Origin: Prolixibacteraceae bacterium | GTDB taxonomy: Bacteria; Bacteroidota; Bacteroidia; Bacteroidales; Prolixibacteraceae | Length of the DNA stretch: 46,205 nucleotides | Assembly (NCBI GenBank): GCA_009773765.1 | Contig: WTWZ01000009.1 | Span: 1-46,205 of the forward strand | Reading direction: 5' to 3' | Shown here: piece after piece, positions 19,039-26,710 of the stretch | How positions within the stretch are numbered: position 1 is the first letter of the stretch | Layout: each line of letters opens with the position of its first letter | The notes under the pieces: generated by a model | Databases searched by the model: none | Seen by the model: the letters and a program-made list of their open reading frames with translations, nothing else | What the model was told of the DNA's origin: nothing | Made by a program: the position numbers and the translations under genes

Positions 19039-19079
19039 TAAAAATGGTAATATTCTGCTTGCAGATATTACCATTTTTA
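19039..19079. terminator. Perfect 15-bp hairpin between barrel and heptaheme genes
   Basis: The arms 19039-19053 and 19065-19079 are perfect complements (core AAAAATGGTAATAT), and the 11-base loop itself holds CTGC-TT-GCAG. Each arm ends in an A or T run, so it can terminate in both directions. It lies 77 bases past the beta-barrel stop and 35 bases before the heptaheme ATG. It probably separates two transcripts or regulates readthrough. Confidence 0.8.
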
Positions 19080-19155
19080 CAATCAGAAATTTTTAATTTT
19101 TTGCATTGAACCACCCGTAAATTATGTAAACGGCATGTTTCCAAAATTCTTTATA

Positions 19156-20052
19156 CTAAAAAGCCCAGATTCTTGTAATTGTAAAGCCAATAGCAATACC
19201 ACTTTTATCGAATTTTGCACGGTTAAACATCATGCTTTCCTGTGGTATCATGCTGGATGAATTACTAACGTATATCTGAAAGGCATGTGTAAACGTTGAA
19301 ATTTGCCATCCCAAAGCAATATTTGGCGTATAATCCGGCATTTCGGTTTGTTCCGAAATCGTTTGAATTTTCAATGGGTGATTATAATTAACTGTTAGCG
19401 CAGATTGCGGGCTGATTTTTATTCTCCCGAGTGCATGTACCCCGAATAAATCATGGTTTTCGTCCCAGCCAACCATATTGTAATGTGTAAAACTTGCCCC
19501 GCCTTGTACCGAGAGCCATTCAGTACATTTCCGGCTGACCATTACCTGAGAGAAATATGACCATCTGTCGGTAAAGCTAATCTCTTTTGGCAGGGTTTCT
19601 CTTTTTGTATCTACAACCATACCGGTTTCAAAGGCGCTTTCATTGCGGCCGTCAATGGCCAAAACGCCATAAACTGCGAGGCTGAAGGGCATTTTATTAT
19701 CGCTTGTTTGCTGCAGGATGCTATACTTGGCGCTTAAATCGGTGTACATTTTTTCTTTGGTCATCCCCGCTCCAATTTGCAGGTTTTTTACCGGCACATA
19801 TTCCAGTGCAAGCCTGATGTTGGTTCCGGCGCCATAAATACCCCATAAATCGGATTTCCCGTTTTCTAAAGTTCCAAATTTATGCTGGATCTCAAATCCA
19901 AGTGTTTTTTTATCGAAAACAACAGTGGTTTGGTCATTTACCAGATAATTGCTTTCAAACGTGGTTACAAGATAACTTTCAGATTCTTCCTGGGCAATGG
20001 TATAACTAAAAACAAATCCGGTTAGTAGCAAGAATAATATTATTTTTTTCAT
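19156..20052 (-). CDS. Predicted outer-membrane beta-barrel (DUF5777-like)
   Basis: A 298-residue protein with a signal peptide (about 1-20, ending TIAQ). The rest shows alternating hydrophobic and polar strands with aromatic girdle residues, for example LALEYVPVKNLQIGAGM, SLAVYGVLAI, GRIKISPQSALTVNYN and the C-terminal GIAIGFTITRIWAF, which ends in phenylalanine as many barrel proteins do. There is no haem motif. The length fits a barrel of roughly 12-16 strands. It follows a monoheme lipoprotein gene by 17 bases, so the pair is probably co-transcribed. I recall DUF5777-type barrels beside small c-type cytochromes in Bacteroidota; I could not check this. Within this block it could be the outer-membrane sheath of an electron conduit. 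Confidence 0.75.
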   Translation of the reverse strand: MKKIILFLLLTGFVFSYTIAQEESESYLVTTFESNYLVNDQTTVVFDKKTLGFEIQHKFGTLENGKSDLWGIYGAGTNIRLALEYVPVKNLQIGAGMTKEKMYTDLSAKYSILQQTSDNKMPFSLAVYGVLAIDGRNESAFETGMVVDTKRETLPKEISFTDRWSYFSQVMVSRKCTEWLSVQGGASFTHYNMVGWDENHDLFGVHALGRIKISPQSALTVNYNHPLKIQTISEQTEMPDYTPNIALGWQISTFTHAFQIYVSNSSSMIPQESMMFNRAKFDKSGIAIGFTITRIWAF

Positions 20053-20069
20053 TTCTTCAACTTTTTAAG

Positions 20070-20465
20070 TTAGTTATTTTTAGCTCCCTGCCGAATCCAG
20101 GCCAATACCAGTGCCGCCTGCGCTGAATTGTACTTTTTGCGCATGTGGGTTGTGGTTTCAGGGCTGCAATATTTGTATATTCTGCTTTCCTCGGGTGATG
20201 CAGTATTGATATAACGTGAAGTATTGATGGCTGCAAATGCGTTTTCGGCCCTTAAATCAGGAGCCTGGTTACCATTGTGGCACGAAGAGCAGTTATTGTT
20301 ATTAACAAAAATTGGAATTATATCATTTGCAAAACTGACTTGTGGGGCATTAGGATCGTCCGGATCGATTACCGGGACTTCTTCCGGCACAATAAAATTG
20401 TAGCTACAACTGTTTAAAAGCGATGTAGCTGCAAAAACTATCAAAAGAATTCGTAAAATTTTCAT
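20070..20465 (-). CDS. Monoheme cytochrome c lipoprotein
   Basis: A 131-residue protein. A lipobox (LLNSC, lipidated Cys20) follows a hydrophobic signal. One haem motif, CSSCH (59-63), lies in FVNNNNCSSCHNGNQAPDL. Met108 in TTTHMRKKY is a possible sixth ligand, and an unpaired Cys100 is present. The C-terminal ALVLAWIRQGAKNN is typical of the small cytochrome domains found in bacterial lipoproteins and planctomycete-type cytochromes. It likely sits on the periplasmic face of the outer membrane. Its gene is 17 bases before the beta-barrel gene, so the two may form one functional unit. Confidence 0.85.
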   Translation of the reverse strand: MKILRILLIVFAATSLLNSCSYNFIVPEEVPVIDPDDPNAPQVSFANDIIPIFVNNNNCSSCHNGNQAPDLRAENAFAAINTSRYINTASPEESRIYKYCSPETTTHMRKKYNSAQAALVLAWIRQGAKNN

Positions 20466-20481
20466 TTTGTATCAGTTTTAT

Positions 20482-20516
20482 AAAAAAAAGACTTCTTTTC
20501 AAGGAAGTCTTTTTTT
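20482..20516 (-). terminator. Intrinsic terminator after the hexaheme lipoprotein gene
   Basis: AGACTTC (20489-20495) pairs with GAAGTCT (20504-20510). The flanking A8 and T7 runs lengthen the stem and give U tracts on both strands. It lies 18 bases past the hexaheme stop and before the monoheme lipoprotein start. Confidence 0.85.
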
Positions 20517-20533
20517 GTAAATTATATCACAAC

Positions 20534-21589
20534 TTATTTAAGCGCATCAATTGTGTTGGCCAAAATAGCTTTAACATATTTTGGATTGTGGACACCCAAA
20601 CTACGGTCGTATTTAATACCAAAATAGTTATATACAGCCTGGGCCTGAACCATTGGAACTGAACCGGGTTTAGGTGCATAGCTGTCAACCCCGTCAACAG
20701 TAGTTTTGGTAATAACACCTATCGCAAGTAATTTGTCGCGAAGTTGGTCCAGTTTTTCCTGGGTATCTTTTTGGACACCACCATAATTGTAATTTGTGAT
20801 TGGAGTACCACCATGGCAATCATTACATGATTTTAAACTTGGTATAAATGTGTGGCCTCCTTGTCTTGCTGAAAATGTGCCCATATGGCAACCTGTACAG
20901 GATCCGCCAGCCATTGTAAGGTGGGTGGATGTTCCTTTGGCTGGATAGGCTACAGAACCCGGAATTTCAGATAATCCATTTCCGAAAAGAATATTTGACT
21001 GTGCTGAGTAATGAGGGTATGTACGCACTGTCAGTGTAAAATTAGTTCCTGGTGCAGCGGTACCTGGTTCTGCGCTTCTTGATTGGTGGCAGGTCCCGCA
21101 TAAGTTATTGTTTCCTTTTAAATCCATAACGCCATTGGCTGCAGCAACCGGAACAACCGGATCAATCTTCCTTAAAGCATAATCGTCCCCTTCAAAAGAT
21201 TTGTGTAAACCATGACAGGTATTACACTTCCATGCAGAAGGGTTTGTAATATCCCCTGCAACCGATCCAAACACTGAAAACTGGGTAAATCCTTCATGCG
21301 AGTGGCAGCGGGCGCAGGAAGCACGGCCACCGGCATAATCAACGGCAATTGCCCCTGAACTATGGATTGACATGGCAAACTCCCTTTGCTTTTGTTCCAT
21401 GTTGGTTCCGGAATGACAAACCTGACAGGTTACTTTACCGTCAACACCATCGCGGCCATTTATGCCATCTTTTCCGTCTTTTCCATCAAGTCCGGCTGGT
21501 CCAACCGGGCCTTCTTTTACACACGATGTTGCCATAAATGCACAAATAAAACCGAACAAAATGAGTTTTAAAAACGAGTTGTATTTCAT
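20534..21589 (-). CDS. Hexaheme cytochrome c lipoprotein with collagen-like linker
   Basis: A 351-residue secreted lipoprotein (lipobox MATSC, Cys23). Residues 27-52 form an uninterrupted Gly-X-Y run with glycine at every third position, nine times (GPVGPAGLDGKDGKDG and onward). Six haem motifs follow: CQVCH (55), CARCH (92), CNTCH (122), CGTCH (164), CTGCH (231) and CNDCH (255). The last 80 residues lack haem motifs. A short collagen-like segment between the lipid anchor and the haem domain could form a trimer or act as a stalk; this is inference. The lipid anchor suggests the outer membrane, possibly surface-exposed. A Crp/Fnr gene and a perfect FNR-type box lie directly upstream, and a terminator follows, so it is probably a single-gene transcript under anaerobic control. 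Confidence 0.9.
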   Translation of the reverse strand: MKYNSFLKLILFGFICAFMATSCVKEGPVGPAGLDGKDGKDGINGRDGVDGKVTCQVCHSGTNMEQKQREFAMSIHSSGAIAVDYAGGRASCARCHSHEGFTQFSVFGSVAGDITNPSAWKCNTCHGLHKSFEGDDYALRKIDPVVPVAAANGVMDLKGNNNLCGTCHQSRSAEPGTAAPGTNFTLTVRTYPHYSAQSNILFGNGLSEIPGSVAYPAKGTSTHLTMAGGSCTGCHMGTFSARQGGHTFIPSLKSCNDCHGGTPITNYNYGGVQKDTQEKLDQLRDKLLAIGVITKTTVDGVDSYAPKPGSVPMVQAQAVYNYFGIKYDRSLGVHNPKYVKAILANTIDALK

Positions 21590-21653
21590 AACTTAAAGTT
21601 TAAATAAATTGTTCTTATATGTTAATTAATTAATCGCTAAAATTAAAAAGTAA

Positions 21654-21677
21654 ACCAAAGTCCCAAACGGCTTTGGT
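21654..21677 (-). terminator. Hairpin after the Crp/Fnr gene
   Basis: ACCAAAG (21654-21660) pairs with CTTTGGT (21671-21677) around a 10-base loop. On the minus strand it is followed by TTACTTTTTAATTTT. It could terminate the regulator transcript 60 bases after its stop. Alternatively it lies in the 5' leader of the hexaheme mRNA if that transcript starts near the FNR-type box. Confidence 0.5.
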
Positions 21678-21693
21678 GGTGATATATGGGCGC

Positions 21694-21736
21694 AGTATAA
21701 ATGATATAAGATATACATTAAATTGATATAAATCAA
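21694..21736 (-). promoter_or_regulatory. Perfect FNR-type box upstream of the hexaheme gene
   Basis: Positions 21723-21736 read TTGATATAAATCAA, an exact TTGATNNNNATCAA palindrome as bound by FNR-family regulators. It lies about 134 bases upstream of the hexaheme ATG and ends at the last codon region of the Crp/Fnr gene. On the minus strand a TATACT hexamer (21699-21694) is centred about 33 bases downstream of the box centre, the spacing expected for activation at -41.5. Bacteroidota usually use TAnnTTTG at -7, so the promoter part is less sure than the operator. Confidence 0.7.
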
Positions 21737-22471
21737 TCAGCCGATTTTACTGATATGATTTAACGCAGCTTCGTCTAAAATTTCCATCTCACTTCCCTGG
21801 GTTTTAATCAGGTTCGATTCTTTGAATTGTTGTAAAATCCTTACGAGGCTTTCTTTGGTCATGTTCGACATTTCAGCCAGTTCCTGGCGCGAAAGGTCAA
21901 CCTTAAACTTTTTGGTATTGTATATTTCCTCTTTTAAATACAGCAAAGTTTCGGCAACACGGCCAGGCATGTATTTTTGGGTAAGACTAACCATTTTCGA
22001 AAGTAAATAGTTGTTTTGCTTTGTGTGATTGCGGAGTAACTCTACGGCGAATTTATTGTTCTCTGTAAAAAGATTGGTAAGTTTACCTGCATCAATAAGG
22101 CAACACGTAACTGGTGTAATTGCAGAAATTGTAAAATGTTGGACATTTCCGTTGAAAAGCCCGCCGCCACTTATAAAATCGCCTTTTCCGATTATTTTTA
22201 CAATCAGGTTTTTTCCTTTGTCGCCCTCAATAAAAACTTTGGCTAAACCTTCTCTCATACAAATTACAAAAGTTGATGAGGTGTTTTGTTTAATGATGGT
22301 TTCTTTGATATTGTAACGGATTTGTTGTTTTTTGTCAACCAAAAAAAGGAGTTCTTTTTCAGTAAGGGGTTTAAAAATATTTGTTTCATTTTCAGTAAAA
22401 CAACTTGTATTGCAACAGTTTTTGTTGTTCCCGCATTCTATACATCTTGTTTCTTCCATCTTTCCCTTCAA
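21737..22471 (-). CDS. Crp/Fnr regulator with FNR-like iron-sulfur cysteines
   Basis: A 244-residue transcription factor: a cyclic-nucleotide-binding-like beta-roll (about 35-150), a dimer helix, and a C-terminal helix-turn-helix (about 190-215, SRQELAEMSNMTKESLVRIL). N-terminal cysteines C10-X2-C13-X5-C19 have exactly the spacing of E. coli FNR C20/C23/C29. Cys123 or Cys124 (TPVTCCLIDAGKL) aligns with FNR C122 (MVCEIPFETL). Cys20 and Cys24 are extra. A [4Fe-4S] oxygen-sensing cluster is therefore likely; this is inference from family knowledge. The recognition helix keeps the Glu and Arg of FNR (ESLVR against ETISR), with valine where FNR has serine. The gene adjoins a perfect FNR box and the hexaheme gene, suggesting it controls the cytochrome block. 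Confidence 0.88.
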   Translation of the reverse strand: MKGKMEETRCIECGNNKNCCNTSCFTENETNIFKPLTEKELLFLVDKKQQIRYNIKETIIKQNTSSTFVICMREGLAKVFIEGDKGKNLIVKIIGKGDFISGGGLFNGNVQHFTISAITPVTCCLIDAGKLTNLFTENNKFAVELLRNHTKQNNYLLSKMVSLTQKYMPGRVAETLLYLKEEIYNTKKFKVDLSRQELAEMSNMTKESLVRILQQFKESNLIKTQGSEMEILDEAALNHISKIG

Positions 22472-22529
22472 TCTTTCTGAATCTGAATTAATTATTGTTG
22501 CATATCCTATTTAAAATATTCCCGATAGT

Positions 22530-23297
22530 TTAAATTAGCCTTGTGCCCCTGCCAGTTGCAATATTCTGATGATTGGTGATCAATACCTCTTTCACCCCTT
22601 TTCGTTTTGCCCTGAAACCGTTTTCAAGTTTAGGAATCATGCCGGCGCTGATAATACCTGTTTCCTTGTATTTCTCAAAAAGCGCCGAATCGAGTTCGTA
22701 AATCATTGATGTTTCATCTTTTTCATCAAGGAGTACGCCTTTTTTTTCGAAACAGAAAAACAAAAAGATGTTGTAATATGCCGAAAGTTCAGTGGCTATT
22801 TCTGAAGCCATGGTGTCGGCATTTGTGTTTAACAACTGGCCTTTTCCATCGTGTGTAAGAGGTGCAATAACAGGAACTACGTTTTCATTCAGCAGTAAAC
22901 GTATTTCCCTCGAATTAACTTCTTCCACATCTCCAACAAAACCATAATCGATTTCTTTCACAGGGCGTTTTTTTGCCCTTACAAGACTTAAATCTGCCCC
23001 GGTCAGTCCAAGTGCGTTGCAATTTCGGGCTTGTAAACCTGCAACAATATTTTTGTTTACCAAACCTCCGTAAACCATTGTAACAACATTTAGCATTTCA
23101 ATGTCGGTAATTCTGCGGCCATCAACCATTTTTGTTTCAATTCCCAATTTTCGCGCTATCTCAGTTGCTGTGCTTCCCCCGCCATGTACAAGCATTTTAT
23201 AGCCCGAAATTCTGTTAAACTGATCTAAAAGTGCTTCAAGCAACTGGTGATCTTCCACCACTTTGCCACCTACTTTTATAATTGTTAACCTATCCAT
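22530..23297 (-). CDS. argB: Acetylglutamate kinase family (arginine pathway)
   Basis: A 255-residue amino-acid kinase that phosphorylates the gamma-carboxylate of N-acylated glutamate. Hallmarks are the N-terminal lysine/glycine loop IIKVGGKVVED, the VHGGGSTATEIARKLGIE nucleotide and substrate loop, VDGRRITD, NALGLTGAD and the C-terminal ISAGMIPKLENGFRAKRKGV. In several Bacteroidota the pathway uses N-succinyl intermediates, so the true substrate could be N-succinylglutamate; the sequence does not decide. It is 16 bases after hisH and so probably co-transcribed with the histidine genes, in the place where hisA would normally follow. No other arginine gene is in the window. Confidence 0.88.
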   Translation of the reverse strand: MDRLTIIKVGGKVVEDHQLLEALLDQFNRISGYKMLVHGGGSTATEIARKLGIETKMVDGRRITDIEMLNVVTMVYGGLVNKNIVAGLQARNCNALGLTGADLSLVRAKKRPVKEIDYGFVGDVEEVNSREIRLLLNENVVPVIAPLTHDGKGQLLNTNADTMASEIATELSAYYNIFLFFCFEKKGVLLDEKDETSMIYELDSALFEKYKETGIISAGMIPKLENGFRAKRKGVKEVLITNHQNIATGRGTRLI

Positions 23298-23313
23298 AAT
23301 GATTTATTACAAT

Positions 23314-23913
23314 CTATAAATTTATGAAGTTTTTTAGTATTTGTGCGCCAATTGTCCCACTTTTTTCAGGGTGAAACTGGGTTGCATAAAAATTATCTTT
23401 TTGCAGCGCAGCGCTAAACGAATTGATGTAATTGCAGGTAGCAACAGTATGATCTCCCAGGCCGGCATAATACGAGTGGACAAAATAAACATAACCGTTT
23501 TCATTATTTTCTGAAAAAATATTGCTTTTTAAATGGGCAATGGCATTCCATCCCATGTGAGGAACTTTAGTGATAAATTCCTCTCCGGGTTTTGGCACAA
23601 ACCTGATGACTTTTTCATCGAAAATTCCTAAACAAACAGTGTCATTTTCTTCTGAATGTGAGCACATCAGTTGTAATCCAAGGCAAATTCCAAGTACAGG
23701 TTGTTCCAAAGAAACTATCAGTTTATCGAGGCCGTGTTTTCGAAGGTAATACATGGTAGTGCTGGCTTCGCCTACCCCGGGGAATATAACCTTGTCGGCA
23801 TTCCTGATTTTATCGGGGTCGGCTGTAATTTCAGCGTTAATTCCCAGGCGGTTCAGCGCGTTGTTTACCGACTCAATATTTCCTGCGTTGTATTTTATTA
23901 TTACAATATCCAT
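23314..23913 (-). CDS. hisH: Imidazole glycerol phosphate synthase, glutaminase subunit
   Basis: A 199-residue class I glutamine amidotransferase. It supplies ammonia to HisF for closing the imidazole ring and releasing AICAR. The nucleophile elbow is VLGICLGLQLM (Cys77), the oxyanion segment is IFPGVGEA, and the His-Glu pair lies in TQFHPEKSG. Length is normal for HisH. HisF and HisA, usually encoded directly after it, are missing here, so they must lie elsewhere. The gene is 104 bases downstream of a thioredoxin-like gene. Confidence 0.95.
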   Translation of the reverse strand: MDIVIIKYNAGNIESVNNALNRLGINAEITADPDKIRNADKVIFPGVGEASTTMYYLRKHGLDKLIVSLEQPVLGICLGLQLMCSHSEENDTVCLGIFDEKVIRFVPKPGEEFITKVPHMGWNAIAHLKSNIFSENNENGYVYFVHSYYAGLGDHTVATCNYINSFSAALQKDNFYATQFHPEKSGTIGAQILKNFINL

Positions 23914-23927
23914 GTGCTGAGTTCAAA

Positions 23928-23966
23928 GTTCAAAGTTCAAATTTTCGAGTTCCGGGTTGACACCCG
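23928..23966. repeat. Short GTTCAAA tandem repeats before hisH
   Basis: GTTCAAAGTTCAAAGTTCAAA is followed by TTCGAGTTCCGGG and a small CGGGT-TGAC-ACCCG hairpin (23953-23966). The words are the complement of those at 39408-39453 (AACTTTGAAC, AACTCGAAACTTT). This is the same dispersed intergenic family. Confidence 0.55.
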
Positions 23967-24017
23967 TTATGTTTATTTTTCCCTTGTCTGCAACCTTCAA
24001 ATAGTTAAAAGTGTTAA

Positions 24018-24563
24018 TTATTTCAACAGTAAGTCAATCACCTCTTTCATTTCGTTAAACTCGTCTTTCTTAAATAAACGGGTCATATATACAATTTTAC
24101 CGTTTTTATCGATAATTACATTGCGGGTGACGCCGGCGCCTTTGGCAGCAAAAGTGTAAAATATTTCAGCACCGGGGTCCAATGCCAAAGGGTAAGTAAT
24201 TTCCATGTCTTCCGCAAATTTTTTCACTTTTTCCAAGGGTTCGTCCATATCAATTCCGTATAATGCAAATTCACTGTTGTTTTTGTGCTTTAGCCAGATT
24301 TCGTTTTCAATATGCGGCATTTCCTTGCGGCAAACCGAACACCAGCTTGCTGTAAACTGGAGCATTACAACTTTTCCCTTCAAATCATCATCCGTAACTT
24401 TTGTGCCATCAGTTAAAACCATTTCAATTTCAGGCATTTGCTGGCCAATTTTAACAATGTAACCATAATCGGGTGGAATATTCTGTTTTGGGATTTCTTT
24501 TAGCTGGGCATGCGCTGAGAAGCTGAAAATTGCAAATGCTAAAACGGTAAGTAGCTGTTTCAT
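24018..24563 (-). CDS. TlpA-like secreted thioredoxin
   Basis: A 181-residue protein of the TlpA/ResA/AhpC-TSA superfamily. A signal peptide (about 1-19, ending AHA) sends it to the periplasm. The thioredoxin fold has the redox centre ASWCSVCRKEMP, and the cis-proline region lies near AAKGAGVTRNVIIDKNG. Such proteins reduce disulfides, often keeping CXXCH cysteines of apocytochromes reduced for CcsBA, which would suit the nearby cytochrome block. It is nevertheless placed inside the histidine operon between purU and hisH, so its substrate is uncertain. Confidence 0.85.
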   Translation of the reverse strand: MKQLLTVLAFAIFSFSAHAQLKEIPKQNIPPDYGYIVKIGQQMPEIEMVLTDGTKVTDDDLKGKVVMLQFTASWCSVCRKEMPHIENEIWLKHKNNSEFALYGIDMDEPLEKVKKFAEDMEITYPLALDPGAEIFYTFAAKGAGVTRNVIIDKNGKIVYMTRLFKKDEFNEMKEVIDLLLK

Positions 24564-24589
24564 AACAATATTTTTAAAATTAAATTTAA

Positions 24590-24670
24590 AATAACAGAAT
24601 AAGGAATAAGAAAGTTTTTTGTTCTTCTTGTTTTCTATTTCCTGATTCCTTATTTTGTTATTCTGTTATT
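24590..24670. terminator. Imperfect long inverted repeat between tlpA-like gene and purU
   Basis: AATAACAGAA (24590-24599) matches TTCTGTTATT (24661-24670), and AATAAGGAAT (24598-24607) matches ATTCCTTATT (24645-24654), leaving a 6-base bulge and a T/C-rich loop of about 37 bases. It could terminate or attenuate transcription after purU, 14 bases past its stop, or be a decayed mobile palindrome. Confidence 0.45.
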
Positions 24671-24683
24671 CCTTAATTTTTCT

Positions 24684-25568
24684 TCAGTTAAACACAACGG
24701 TCCTGTTTTTATATACAAGAATTTTACGTTGAAGATGTTTATAAACTGCCTGCGAAAGTACAATTTTTTCCAAATCACGGCCCTTTCTGATTAATTTTTC
24801 AACAGTATCGATGTGGCTGCAGCGGGTTACATCCTGTTCAATAATAGGTCCGGCATCCAAATCAGTGGTTACATAATGACTTGTTGCGCCAATAATCTTT
24901 ACCCCGCGTTCGTGGGCTGCATGATATGGTTTAGCGCCTGCAAAAGCCGGCAAAAATGAATGATGTATATTGATTACTTTCTGCGGAAAATGTTGAATGA
25001 AATTAGCCGACAAAATTTGCATATAACGGGCCAATACCACAAAATTGATTTTCTTTTCTTTTAGCAATTCTATTTCCATCTTTTCCTGGTTGTCCTTGTT
25101 TGCCGCATTGATTGGAAAATGATAGAAATCAATTCCAAACCTGTCGGCCACAGGTTTTAAATCGAGATGATTACTGATAATTAATGGAATTTCCACATCC
25201 CACTCTCCGGCAGTATAACGTGCAAGTATATCGAATAAACAGTGCGGCATTTTCGAAACAAATAATGCCATTAGCGGAATGTCGTCGGTGAAATACAGTT
25301 TCCAGTTCATTTCAAGGGAACGGGCGATTAATGTATCGAAATATTCCCCGATTTTTTCGCATGGAATGGCGAAACCGTTCAGTTCCCACTCAACACGCAT
25401 ATAAAAAATCCTTTCCTGGTGGTCCACATGCTGATCGAGGTAAATGATATTCCCGTGGTTTTTGTTCAGAAATTCGGTAACCGTAGCTAAAATCCCCTGC
25501 TTGTCGGGACAGTGGATTAGTAAGATTGCTGTGTTTTTGTTTTCGCGGAGTGGTTTTATGGTTTTCAT
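24684..25568 (-). CDS. purU: Formyltetrahydrofolate deformylase
   Basis: A 294-residue enzyme hydrolysing 10-formyl-THF to formate and THF. An N-terminal ACT domain (about 12-90, [18 protein letters not shown]) regulates it. The C-terminal formyltransferase fold has the catalytic segment [21 protein letters not shown] and the [19 protein letters not shown] loop. The gene overlaps hisB by four bases (ATGA), which implies coupled translation. Histidine synthesis releases AICAR, whose recycling consumes 10-formyl-THF, so a folate enzyme here may balance one-carbon flow; that link is inference. Confidence 0.93.
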   Translation of the reverse strand: MKTIKPLRENKNTAILLIHCPDKQGILATVTEFLNKNHGNIIYLDQHVDHQERIFYMRVEWELNGFAIPCEKIGEYFDTLIARSLEMNWKLYFTDDIPLMALFVSKMPHCLFDILARYTAGEWDVEIPLIISNHLDLKPVADRFGIDFYHFPINAANKDNQEKMEIELLKEKKINFVVLARYMQILSANFIQHFPQKVINIHHSFLPAFAGAKPYHAAHERGVKIIGATSHYVTTDLDAGPIIEQDVTRCSHIDTVEKLIRKGRDLEKIVLSQAVYKHLQRKILVYKNRTVVFN

Positions 25569-26689
25569 AACGTTCCTTTAGTTGAAGGCAATTCAAAGTT
25601 AAAAACATCTCTTTTTATTGCCATTTTAAGGGCTTTTGCAACCGATTTAAAAATAGCTTCAATTTTATGATGTTCGTTTGTTCCTTCTGCTTTTATGTTC
25701 AAGTTGCACAAGGCAGCATCTGAAAACGATTTGAAAAAGTGCATAAACATTTCTGTTGGCATATCGCCCACTTTTTCGCGTTTAAAACCGGCATCCCAAA
25801 CCAGCCACGGACGGCCTCCAAAATCGATTGCAGCCATTGCAAGACAGTCATCCATGGGCAGGCAAAAACCATATCGTTCAATTCCCAGCTTTTCCCCGAC
25901 AGCTTTTCTGAAAGCTTCACCCAAAGCAAGCGCCGTATCTTCAATGGTATGATGTTCGTCAACTTCCAAATCTCCTTTTGCCTCTATTTTCAAATCAACA
26001 CCCGAATGGCGGCCAATCTGAACAAGCATGTGATCGAAAAAATGCAGCCCTGTTGAAATTTCGCAAACTCCCGAACCATCAAGATTTAACTGAACCGAAA
26101 TACTTGTTTCTTTTGTAGTGCGCACAACTTCGGCTGTTCTTTGGGGAGATGCAACACAAGCATAAATATCATCCCAGTCATCGGAAACCAGAACGCAATT
26201 GTTCGTCAATCCTTGTTTTTCAATTTGTTCAACCAAATCGCCATTGTTGATTAAAATTCCCCTGGCGCCAATATTTTTTGCAAGTTGAATATCGGTCAGG
26301 CGGTCGCCAATAACAAAAGAGTTTGCCAGATCGTAATTGCCGTTTAAATATTTGCCTAACATTCCTGTACCTGGTTTTCGGGTAGGTAAATTGTCGTGTG
26401 GAAAGCTGCGATCGATTAAAATATCATCGAAAGTAACTCCTTCATTTTCGAAGGCACGAATAACTTTAATATGTGCCGGCCAAAAAGTTTCTTCAGGAAA
26501 TGAAGCCGTTCCCAGCCCGTCCTGGTTGGTTACCATCACCAGCTCGTAATCCAGGTTATTCTGAATGAAATACATATTTCTGAAAACCTTTGGAATGAAT
26601 TCAATCTTTTCCAGCGAATCGATTTGTTCGTCTTGCGGCTCGAAAATCAGTGTGCCATCGCGATCGATAAATAGCGCTTTTTTCTTCAT
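25565..26689 (-). CDS. hisB: Bifunctional histidinol-phosphatase / IGP dehydratase
   Basis: A 374-residue fusion catalysing two histidine steps. The N-terminal HAD phosphatase (about 1-165) has the nucleophile [10 protein letters not shown] and later motifs VTNQDG and [12 protein letters not shown]. The C-terminal dehydratase (about 180-374) carries the manganese-binding motifs [20 protein letters not shown] and [11 protein letters not shown]. The length fits bifunctional HisB of enterobacteria and Bacteroidota. It starts 21 bases after hisC and overlaps purU at its end. Confidence 0.96.
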   Translation of the reverse strand: MKKKALFIDRDGTLIFEPQDEQIDSLEKIEFIPKVFRNMYFIQNNLDYELVMVTNQDGLGTASFPEETFWPAHIKVIRAFENEGVTFDDILIDRSFPHDNLPTRKPGTGMLGKYLNGNYDLANSFVIGDRLTDIQLAKNIGARGILINNGDLVEQIEKQGLTNNCVLVSDDWDDIYACVASPQRTAEVVRTTKETSISVQLNLDGSGVCEISTGLHFFDHMLVQIGRHSGVDLKIEAKGDLEVDEHHTIEDTALALGEAFRKAVGEKLGIERYGFCLPMDDCLAMAAIDFGGRPWLVWDAGFKREKVGDMPTEMFMHFFKSFSDAALCNLNIKAEGTNEHHKIEAIFKSVAKALKMAIKRDVFNFELPSTKGTL

Positions 26690-26710
26690 ATTGAATATTG
26701 GTTTTTTCGG

